NCBI GenBank assembly: GCA_029204225.1
Contig: CM055100.1
Span: 8,756,713 to 8,820,712 of the forward strand
Length of the DNA: 64,000 nt
Direction of reading: 5' to 3'
DNA from: Diphasiastrum complanatum
Taxonomy: Eukaryota; Streptophyta; Lycopodiopsida; Lycopodiales; Lycopodiaceae
Shown: in pieces, positions 53,930 through 64,000 of the stretch
How the letters are laid out: the number at the start of each line of letters is the position of its first letter
How positions within the stretch are numbered: position 1 is the stretch's first letter
Notes under the pieces: generated by a model
Databases searched by the model: none
What the model saw: only the letters and a program-made list of their open reading frames with translations
What the model was told of the DNA's origin: nothing
Position numbers and translations under genes: made by a program

Positions 53930-54450
53930 ACTGCCTTTCGAATGCGCGTCAGTGACTGACTGAGCTCCTCGTAACTTTCACAGTTCTATATTAAGCGAGG
54001 AACTCAACACTCAATGTAAAAATAAAATGCACACCTTTCTTTCTTTCTTTCTTTCCGTTGCTTTACTCGTTGCTTGGATGCCCAAAAACTCTTCGCAGAG
54101 TTTCTTGCTCCTGTTTGTAGTTAAACTCCATCAAGTCTCAGTTTTCAACCTTACTAGCTACCCATATTCTGGATAAGAAGCTTGTTGAATTTCCAAGATT
54201 TAGCCTCTCCATTAAGCAAATTCGTCTGAGCATCTGTTTAATGCCCGATAAAGTGCTCACTGACAAATCAGTAATTGTAGCGTTCTTCTGCTAGTTTGGG
54301 GCGTTTGTCGAGTGTCTTAGGAAAGCTTGCTTAAAAATTAGTTGATCGTGATCACTAATAGAACTTCCTTTCCCTCAAGAAGAAATGGGTCCCGATTCAT
54401 TATCCCATTGGCTAGATCCATCATTGAGTCTTTTATATATATATCTACCT

Positions 54451-54642
54451 ATGCGTCGGAACATGATCTGGCACCTTGGAAAGATGAGGGACATCGCTGT
54501 AGCTGCAATTTTCTGCTGGACACTGCTAAGTTGTTCCTATGCTGCCCAGAAGACACTGCTTTTAGACACAGACGTCGACAATGAGGATATGCCTGCCCTT
54601 TTGTACATTCTGAAGCAACCTCGTTCGCAAATTCATCTCAAG
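54451..54642 (+). CDS. First exon, inosine-uridine nucleoside hydrolase-like (plant NSH3 type)
   Basis: ATG at 54451. The next upstream in-frame ATG (54385) gives an odd hydrophobic extension. A signal peptide (I-A-V-A-A-I-F-C-W-T-L-L-S-C-S-Y-A) is followed by L-L-L-D-T-D-V-D-N-E-D and A-L-L-Y-I-L-K-Q, the metal-binding N-terminus of the nucleoside hydrolase family. Plant members usually have D-T-D-V-D-T-D-D, so one Asp is Glu here. The exon ends L-K at a GT donor (54643, gtactc), phase 0. Such enzymes split ribonucleosides, and plant NSH3 acts outside the cell. I found no following exon, so this is an isolated exon, a gene with a very long intron, or a relic. Confidence 0.65.
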
Positions 54643-57039
54643 GTACTCTTCATACTTTGGTTTGTGCTACAATCAATTTGCAGTTTGGTTTTCAAGCAAG
54701 GATCCGGAGATAGACCAGAACACGAGTGGTGAGACCAAAGGAATTGCAACCGTTACGGGATTCTAATTTATCTAGCAAACCCAAGCGCTTTAGTTTTTAT
54801 GACCTCGTATTGTGAGCGCAAGTAATTCTGACCTTAAGCACACGAACTGAAGTACTCAACTTACTGTTTAATGGGAGGCAAGTTTTAAAGCTCGCAAAAT
54901 CCGGTAATTTTCTCATAATGCTCGAAGTTGTTATACTACAAACAAGGGTACAGTCTACAGTGAACAACTTCGGAAATGCCTGGTGCTAATGTCTTGAAAA
55001 ATGACGTTCTCCATCGTTAAAATGTACAGTAAAATTTTACTTTCTAAACTCATTCTAGCAAATTACATCATATATGTTGATGCAGGAGGGAATATTCTGG
55101 TATAGTGGATCCTTTCTATAGTGTCCTTTCATGCTCGATGCATGGCCTTAAACACAAAGTGAGTATATCCGATAAGAGGTAACGGAGGTATTGGCAGCTG
55201 CAACATGGCACCAACTCATTCTTCTGCACAGTGTTAAAATGCTTTAAAAAAATTTATACTATCATGATTTGGTGAGTACAAACATCATGTAATGGCCTCC
55301 TTGGCATGCATGGTGCCCTATGCATTGACCCCGTTGGTCCCCTAGTCACTCAGAGTCACTCACCTGTGTTGCATCAACACCAAAGGCTCCATCGTGTTCT
55401 AAGTGTGTGGGTAGTGAATATCAAAGGATGAGTACTCACTCATCATTTATGAGTTAGGATAGAATGCATGACATGGAAGCCCATGCTTGTATGACTTGGA
55501 GCCATTATCCACCACCTATTTGAATTCTCCGCCCCCATCTTGCAATGTGAGATCCGCTTATCCTAGGTGGCTTCTTGCTCTTAAAAAGTGTAGACACTAG
55601 AGTAAGGGTGGACCTTGCTTTGCACCTCCATCATATTCATTGTCTACATTCAACTAAAGCAGGTTGCTCTCTACCTTCCCACACCATGCTTGTGTAGTAG
55701 TAAGTTGCTATCCAAGGCTATCCCTATGCTCAAGGAAATTGTCAGGATGCTAGCTCTCCCAAGGTTGGGGTCGATGCTTCTATTGTGCCTGAAAATTACA
55801 AATATGAAAAACTTTAAGCCACCATTTTTGTTTTCCAGATTTGCTTTTATTAAGCAAATTCAAATGTAAACAAATTATTGTTTTTTTTCTTGTCATAATT
55901 TCAAATTTTAAAACTTTAGAATATTAAATTTTGAGAAACAAATATGATTCTAAGTGATTTAAACAGTTTAAAATTCCAAGATTTACTTAATATGTTAGAA
56001 AAAATCAGATAGCATATATAATTAATTTACTTGAAACTAATTATGATGACTAAAACATTAATAATTTCAAATTCAATATGTTTGGAAAATGAATACAAAA
56101 TTAAAATAAAAAGCTTATGAAATTTTACTATTTGGAAGTCAAAAGTGCAACAAACTTTTCACCTTAAATTTCATTAAAATCACTACATATTTTGAGCTGA
56201 ATTTTTTTTTCAAACATATCATATTTCTCCAATCTACAAATTAATTATATTCTTAATACACTCCACATTGTTTGTGAATTTTCCAACTACTCTTATATTA
56301 ATTTTTTTTAAATTTATTTATTTTGTAAATATTTAATTCAAATTTTAAATTTTAAAATTTATAATATGTTATTTTTTAATTCTAATGTTTTAATTTAAAA
56401 TTTAGTTCTTTATTTCAATTCCAATGCCTTGCGTAGCCAAAAGCATAGCAGAAATATGCTTCATTATGCTAGGAATAGCAAAAAGATGTCTTTTGCTATG
56501 TCTCACATAGTCTGCATTGCTTTATCATGTGTATTATAGAGTCATGAGGTTTTTTCTATATTAGGACTGAATGTTTTATATAAAATCATCAAATTAAAAT
56601 AAAAGTTAAAAGCTTAAAAAAATAAAAAAATCAAAAACTAGAAAGCTAAAGTTAAAAGAATTTAAAATTTTAAAAATCCAGAACTTATAAAAGTTTAAAA
56701 ATCTAAAACCTAAACATTTAGAATTCAAAAATTAAAACAATTATGTAAATAATCAATAGAAAATTTTTGAAAGTTTCTGATTTTTCAAACATCTAGATAT
56801 CAAAAAATTAAAAGATAAATCTTGAAATTTTAAAAATCTTAAAAACTAATTATTTCACAACTTCTGTAATCGTTGTGAAATGCTATCAAAATTTAGTAGT
56901 AGTCTAACATAAATTATTTTCTTCTTTTTACTTGATACACTAGTAAAGAGTGACCGTCGTTGACGGGCAATGGAGGCCGATCTAGGTGGCGGCCGATGAT
57001 TTGGATGATGGCCAATCTCGCACAGCTCGGATCTCAAAT
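54643..57039. other. Putative intron or intergenic sequence, AT-rich
   Basis: No further nucleoside hydrolase exon recognised. 55860-56850 is extremely AT-rich. Non-repeat sequence at 55080-55800 has no recognisable product. Confidence 0.45.
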
Positions 57040-57690
57040 ATTTAACATTGAAAAATTCGAGTCATCGAAAAAATTCGAGTCTCTTGAAAAATTCGACTTG
57101 ACAGTACAAAGGGTCTTTCGATCCTTTGGAAAAATTTGAGTCGACAGTTCAAGTCTTTGGAAAAATTTGAGTCTTTGGAAAGATTCGATGTTTTAAAAAA
57201 TTTCGAGTCTTTCGAAAAATTCGATCTGTTGGAAAATTTTGAGTCTATGAAAAATTTGAGTTATTGGAGAAATTCGAGTCACTAAAAAATTTGAGTCATT
57301 GGAAAAATTCGATCCTCTGAAAAAATTCGAGTCTTTGGTAAAATTCGAATCTTTTGAACAATTCGATCCTTTGGAAAAATTTGAGTCGTTGGAAAAATTC
57401 GAGTCTTTTTAAATATTCGAGTTAACCAAAAAATTCGTGCTACTCCAAAAATTCCAGTCTATCCAAAACTTCGAGTCCTCAAAAATTCGGGTCGTTCAAA
57501 AATTCGAGTCTTTCCTAAACTTTGAGTCTTTTGAACAATTCAAGTCCTTGAAAAAATTTGAGTCATCGAAAAATTTTGAGTCTTTTCTAAAAAAATTCGA
57601 GTCATTCCAAAAATTCGAATCTTCGAAAAATTCGACTCGTTCAAAATATTCGAGTCTTTCAAAAAATGTGAGTGTCCCGAAAAATTCAAC
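57040..57690 (+). repeat. 18-bp minisatellite encoding a K-F-E-S-x-x repeat
   Basis: Some 30 or more diverged copies of an 18-bp unit (gaaaaattcgagtcnttt). Being a multiple of three, they translate as repeated K-F-E-S-x-x hexapeptides; 57437-57808 is open through part of it. There is no evidence that it is expressed. Confidence 0.85.
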
Positions 57691-58194
57691 CCCAATAGCC
57701 TCCTCTACTCCACCCCATTTCTTTTCTCCTCTAGCCCACTCACACTTACACACACACACCCATGGTGAAAGAAAGAACAAACATGTGGACTTCAATTCTA
57801 GATTTTGAAAAGCTCAATATATAGTTCCAAGCATAAGATGATATTATTTGAGGATTTAGAATGGTATGTTCACATTAGTTCTTTTGTATCCTTGTAGAAA
57901 TTGACATGTTTATGCATCTCCTATGTGCATCAATGTTTGAAAGGCATGTGTAACTAACAAATAGGCCTTATAATTGAATCAGATTGTAGCTTATTGTCAT
58001 TTGCAATTATATATAACCTTGGTCAAAATCACTTGGAGGTAGATAATAGAATGATGTAATTTTAAAGCTTAAGAAGAATGACGTACAACATATAGGACAA
58101 TATATACTAATTTTATTACTTCCCTTGTTATGGGTACTTTGTAGACATTGATAGCCATGTGTTTAAAAGTCCTACGGGTATGTCCTAGATGTTG

Positions 58195-58198
<4 letters not shown>
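57691..58198. other. No gene seen
   Basis: A cacacac patch near 57751, then AT-rich single-copy-looking sequence. Confidence 0.5.

Positions 58199-58236
<38 letters not shown>
58199..58236. repeat. (CT)n microsatellite
   Basis: 38 bp of CT, 36 bp before a much longer CT tract. Confidence 0.95.
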
Positions 58237-58239
<3 letters not shown>

Positions 58240-58268
58240 ATGTGATATTTGCTAATAAATTTCAATTT

Positions 58269-58449
<181 letters not shown>

Positions 58450-58572
58450 ATGATATTAAATTCACAGTAAGGATCTCTTGGATTTTTACAATTTGTTTTT
58501 ATGGAAGGCTCTCTTGGATTCTGACAATTTGTTTCTATGGAACTCGCATAAAAAATTATTTACCTGAGTAGG

Positions 58573-59786
<1,214 letters not shown>

Positions 59787-59997
59787 GCTTGCCTTTGGTG
59801 AGGGGTAGACAGTGAATCCAAGCTTGGATTTCTTTCCAAAATTGATAGAGAATCGCTCCAACAGGAGTGACCCTAATCCAGAGACTGTTTTTTCCACCAA
59901 CAACGTTGAAGATCAAGAAGCCCTGCAACCCAAAGCAGTTATCTGCAAGATTTCTCACACGATCCATGCAGCAATCCACTATCTCATTTCCAACTGC
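59787..59997 (-). pseudogene. Alpha-tubulin fragment
   Basis: The minus-strand frame reads [20 protein letters not shown], then [13 protein letters not shown], the alpha-tubulin segment just before the G-G-G-T-G-S-G tubulin loop. Around the loop a frame change occurs, after which [10 protein letters not shown] and [14 protein letters not shown] follow as in alpha-tubulin. Only about 70 of roughly 450 residues are present, there is no intron, and the GTP-binding loop is damaged. Confidence 0.85.
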
Positions 59998-61177
59998 ACC
60001 GTCATGCCATCATTTTAGAAATGTAAATCCACATCTATATTAGATCCTTGTGTGTTAACAGAGGTGCTGCGGCATCAATTATGATAGATGGTACACGCAC
60101 TGATGAGGAATATTCACATAAGCGATATCTAAGCAAGAAGGCATATCCTCCTGCATAGCGGTTCTAATAGAACACACAACCCATCAGTGTGCTAATGAGT
60201 AAGAATGTAGCACTCAGACTCCTTCCCGTTCTGAGTGAAGATCAAAGGCAAGGGATCGAAAATCCTACACACACTCCATCGCGATACCATTGTTGCCAAA
60301 GGATCCCAGTAGGTGCAGTATATTTTTCGTTGAATCCAATAGGCATCAATATCCTGCACGTTCAGCCCTTCATCGGCCTCTTGCATCTCTTCATTATGAG
60401 CACCAAATTGGAATTTGCACGCTACTCATACTGCTTGAAGCGAGCGTGAGCTTCTACACCTCCTCCCACATGCGCCATCTTTCTTCCTTCATCCTCCGCA
60501 GAGAATGTCACCCCATTTAGAGAGAAAAAGAGCGCGCGCTCTCGGGGCAAATAAAATTTCAAATATAATTATGTGTGCGTGCACCGAAAAGAAAACAAAA
60601 AGTGGCTTGTATGTGTTATTTTTTTTACCCTGTTTTTTGAAACGTACTGTAGCTTTTTTCTTTGTAGAATGGGTGACATTTTTCACGGGCAATGTGTGAC
60701 ATTTTTGGTGGCACAGGGTTAATTTTTTTACGACAACCCTAACACTCTTTCTCTAAAACATCTTTACATATATAGATGTATATACATATATTTTAGTGCG
60801 AGATTTTTCCCTATGTATGGGGGGGGTAGGAGAATGCACCCATGGTTGCATACGTGCATCCTCCCACATGAACATTTTTAGTTCAAAAATATGGAATGGA
60901 ATCTTTTATCATGAAGTAGGATGCATGACATTGTATGCATCCATCCATTTGGTAGGGCCCAGGCTTGAAATTCCCTTACCTTTTAGCTCGATGGGCTTTT
61001 TTTTTTTTCACATGACATGTATAATACAAGGGTACCTTTCAAATAAAATAGATATGAACCTTTCAACCACTTATATACATAATATATTCATGTTATATTT
61101 ATAATAAATTTTTAAAAATTTTAAACTAGCATGACATTTGACTTTTTAAAGTTACATTTCATATGACACCTTTTATT

Positions 61178-61180
<3 letters not shown>
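59998..61180. other. Unassigned sequence
   Basis: Short frames on both strands (for example 60189-60449 plus) match nothing I know. AT-rich toward 61180. Confidence 0.4.

Positions 61181-61265
<85 letters not shown>
61181..61265. repeat. (CT)42 microsatellite
   Basis: 85 bp of uninterrupted CT. Confidence 0.96.
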
Positions 61266-61267
<2 letters not shown>

Positions 61268-61589
61268 GCAAACACACATAAACACACCATCAGTCGCCCG
61301 CCATCGACGAGCATCATTTAGGTGGGCTGGGACCTATTTTGAACGGACATTTTTTTCTCAATCTTACAAAAACTAGTGTACATCACATATTTTTGACAGT
61401 TCCTAGGACCATTTAGAAGTCTATTGCCTATTAACTACTAACGTGTCTAGCCACTTTACGGGCGGGGGCTGGAACCCTTTCCGGTCCAATATTTTGTGTC
61501 AACTTACAATATTTTGGTGCTCATCAAATACTCCGCAACCGCTTTTTGTCCCAAAATTAGCCCTACTTTTGATGTCAAAAATTCAACTA

Positions 61590-62100
61590 ACACCTATGGT
61601 AGGCCTACATGGCTTGCCATGCGGCAAACCCCAAGCTTGCATGATTGGCCATGTGGCAGGCCTCTGTGGCTTACCATGTGGCAACCTATGATAGGCTTGG
61701 TAGATAGTAGGCCTATGTGGCCTACTACACAAGCCTATGTAGGTCATGTGGCAAGCCACACAAGCCTATGGTAAGCCTACGTGTCCTGCCACATGGCCAA
61801 TCCCAAGCCTACATGGTTTTCCACTTGGCAAGCCTACATGGCTTGTCATGTGGCAACTTTCAAACCCCAATTCTCTCTTTTTTTATGTCCACTCAGGCCT
61901 ACGTGGCAGAGCCTAGTTGGCTTGCCATGCAAGCCTATGTTAGAACTACGTGGTTTTCCATGTGGCAAAACCCCAAGCTTGCATGACTTGCCATATGGTA
62001 GGCCTACATGGCTTGCCACATGCCAATTTGTGACAGGCTTGGTAGATAGCAGACCTATGACATGCTTATGTGGCCTACTACACAAGCCTATGGTAGGTAG
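61590..62100. repeat. Complex minisatellite (CTACATGGCTTGCCATGTGGCA)-like
   Basis: Many copies of a 22-30-bp unit built from ggcctacatgg, cttgccatgtggc and aagccta. A longer block (about 61600-61750) recurs at 61960-62100 (both with ccccaagcttgcatga, ggcttggtagatag and cctactacacaagcctat), indicating higher-order duplication. Confidence 0.8.
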
Positions 62101-62519
62101 TGAGGCGAGAATCATTTCCTGCCACCAAGGTCAAGAATAGGATATTTTGGCCCAAGCTCATAGGCGTCGATACCGACAACTTAGCCGAAGACATGGTCAC
62201 CAACTACCGTGTATTCTACCAAAAGCACCATGGCAACCCTAATCGCAAGGTCAGATATTTTGCAGACAATTGCGGCCTGGTAGCATTTCTGACAAAACTC
62301 AAGGGTTTCTGGGATCGAGGGCTACCCCCAATAGCCCTTGATATCAATAAACCACTGCGAACACAAAAGGACCACATGAGCATAGCAAGGCTTTATTATC
62401 GCGCTGCACTCACTTCAGCCCTGCACGCTGATATGGTGGAGCTATGGAAAACCCACAACTTTCTACAGGGTATGCTCCACTATTACAAACCAATGCTCTT
62501 CCTGAACAAACTATGGTGA
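62101..62519 (+). CDS. ORF of unknown family, probably retroelement-borne
   Basis: About 139 codons, no ATG at the start (joined to the minisatellite), protein-like: F-W-P-K-L-I-G-V-D-T-D-N-L-A-E-D, F-A-D-N-C-G-L-V-A-F, and a helical A-R-L-Y-Y-R-A-A-L segment. It sits 120 bp upstream of a purine tract and LTR-like block, so it may be the tail ORF of an LTR element. I do not recognise it. It has the same flavour as the ORF at 11830-12114, but the two do not overlap, so kinship is untested. Confidence 0.45.
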
Positions 62520-62654
62520 CAAATGATGGAGGGCATCGACACCACAATCTACCACTCCCAATAGCAACAGTCTCACCTCCAAGAAGCACAGAAGATCCAA
62601 GAAGAAAAGACTTCGATTGGTGTGGGACCACCACTCCAATAAGGAGGGGGATAA

Positions 62655-63402
62655 TGTTAGCATTTGTGCTAACACAGAAAAAAATAAAAAAAATAAAACT
62701 TCGTGGCATGTGTTTTGTAAGTCCACGTACGAGTGTCTATTAATAAACTTCTGCCATGGCATGTGTTTGTAAGCCCATGAGTAGAAGCTTAAAAAAAAAA
62801 TAACTTAAACTTAGATTTAGAACTTAGACTTGGGAAACTCAAGATTAGAAATATTTTGTCTTAAGTTTTCCTAAGTTAAGAAACTTTGAAATTCTAAATC
62901 CTAACTTAGAAGTTCTAGAAAGGCTAGAAATAGATTAGTCCCATAAGTTAGTGGATACTTATGGAAGACCCTCCTTGCCATAAAAGGAGAGGTATTTGCC
63001 TTGTAAATAACACTTTTGAGATTAAGCTATCAAGTTCTCTATTTTTGAGATTATCTCTCTATTTCATTTGTGTTCCCTTTAGGAAGGTGCATAGCTTGAG
63101 GGAAGGTGCTTGGGCCTCCTCTTGCCTCCTTCTCATTGGTTTGTATTGTGGCTTATTGGTTAGCCGCAATCTTCCATTCTAATTCCCTTTGGGTGTTAAT
63201 TTAGGATTTAGCTTAATCACCTTGCTAGTTGAGTAAGCCTTAGTAAGGTTGTTGTTTTTGTCCTCTTAGTTAGTTTCATTTCTATTTCAAGCACTAGTTG
63301 GGTAAGCCTTAGTGCTTCCGTCATTGTTTTCTATTTCCATATTTATGTTTGAAGCTTGGTCAAAACTTAGAAAGTGGACGATCCTTTCTATACTACACCA
63401 CA
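62655..63402 (+). repeat. LTR-like block
   Basis: A purine tract (aaggaggggg, 62641-62650) is followed by tgttagca...; the block ends near accaca (63402), shortly before a gag. It opens with a hairpin (8-bp arms TGTTAGCA/TGCTAACA, 4-nt loop). No second copy is in the window and no clear primer-binding site, so the boundaries are tentative. Confidence 0.45.
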
Positions 63403-63438
63403 TCTTGAGTAGATCTAGCTGAACATTCAGGGGCCAGA

Positions 63439-63990
63439 ATGGCTTCCAACATTTCACAGAAAATCACTGTGATTCTTGATGGATCGAATTACGGTCACTG
63501 GAAAATAAGAACCATGATTTTCTTAAAGGGAGAAGGTTTATGGGGCGTTGTGGATGGCATTGAAGAAATGCCAGAAGAGAATGAAGTTAGAATCAATGAA
63601 TGGAGAAGAAAGGATGATAAAGCAGTTGCTCTTATCACTCTGTCATTGACAGAAAAAATCTTGATGAATGTTGACGATCTTAATCATAGTCAACATATTT
63701 GGCAGAGTCTGCAGGAAAAGTATGAAGCAAAGACCAAGACAGAGGTCTTGCATCTGACAAATCAACTATTCACTGGAATGGTGTCGATCTTGATTCACAT
63801 GTGAACAAGATGAAAGCCATCTTTGCTAGCGGCAGTAGGAATGGAGCACAGAATACCACCTGCACAACAGTTTATGTTTTTTATCAGATCACTTCCACAG
63901 GCCTACCAGTCATTAAGAACAATCTTAATGCAATCTCCTGGTACTACCTTTGACGATGTCGCAAAGGCTGTTGCAGAGGAAAAGCTGATA
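63439..63990 (+). pseudogene. Copia L Gag, runs toward window end
   Basis: ATG at 63439: M-A-S-N-I-S-Q-K-I-T-V-I-L-D-G-S-N-Y-G-H-W-K, then W-Q-S-L-Q-E-K-Y and H-L-T-N-Q-L-F, the copia Gag (DUF4219/UBN2) pattern. Frameshifts near 63777 and 63830 separate further Gag pieces (D-S-H-V-N-K-M-K; I-R-S-L-P-Q-A-Y-Q-S-L; E-E-K-L-I), ending at a TGA at 63991. The downstream part lies beyond the window. It is a different family from A, B, F and H. Confidence 0.8.
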
Positions 63991-64000
63991 TGACAGCAGG

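Noticed and set aside
60189-60449. Possible host ORF upstream of the tubulin fragment
   Set aside because: I tested it as tubulin or another known family by eye and found no match on either strand.
61590-62100. CRISPR-like array
   Set aside because: Units are contiguous and degenerate without unique spacers, and the context is a plant genome.

Overview
The window looks like nuclear DNA from a land plant with a large, repeat-rich genome. Support for this: nested Ty1/copia elements whose primer-binding sites match initiator-tRNA-Met (TGGTATCAGAGC and variants), plant-type Ty3/gypsy pol fragments, GT-AG introns, very long (CT)n tracts, and a first exon resembling a plant nucleoside hydrolase. 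I cannot fix the species; gymnosperm or fern-like genome size would fit the low gene density.

Layout. 1-10.7 kb: a decayed gypsy element (Gy1), split at 2651-7218 by a young, internally deleted copia (A, minus). 10.7-12.1 kb: a tail region with an accessory-type ORF. 12.36-19.66 kb: a minus-strand SET-domain gene cut in two by a complete copia (B, minus, 738-bp LTRs, 5-bp repeat ACCAT). A 76-bp-arm inverted duplication sits at one edge of B. 20.2-20.7 kb: 3' exons of a small plus-strand spliced gene. 20.7-26.6 kb: mostly unassigned. 26.6-28.7 kb: copia and gypsy pol scraps. 28.7-36.2 kb: an old copia (H, minus) interrupted in its protease by a Gag/RNase H-only copia (F, plus). 37.2-39.15 kb: gypsy gag and protease (J). 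39.2-41.7 kb: GCGAA-rich repeats and copia I. 41.8-45.9 kb: copia E (plus, family of B, 856-codon ORF, no 5' LTR). 45.9-48.6 kb: copia D (minus). 48.6-49.8 kb: part of an unrecognised transposase-like gene (T) with a clean 81-bp intron. 49.8-52.7 kb: truncated copia C (minus, family of B). 52.7-53.5 kb: a host or transposon protein fragment (U). 53.9-54.6 kb: TATA box and first exon of a nucleoside-hydrolase-like secreted protein. 57-62 kb: minisatellites, (CT)n/(GA)n tracts and an alpha-tubulin pseudogene fragment. 62.1-64 kb: an ORF of unknown family, an LTR-like block and a copia gag running off the window.

How the parts work together. B is the only element with recognisable gag, protease, integrase and reverse transcriptase, and its catalytic motifs are present although its frame is broken. 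A, E and F keep an open Gag reading frame and zinc knuckle but have lost integrase and/or reverse transcriptase in different ways. That is the pattern of gag-retaining non-autonomous LTR elements that depend on enzymes from relatives. Few host genes are visible: the SET gene (broken), the nucleoside hydrolase exon, the spliced gene at 20 kb, and possibly T and U. No RNA genes, CRISPR arrays or bacterial operons are seen.
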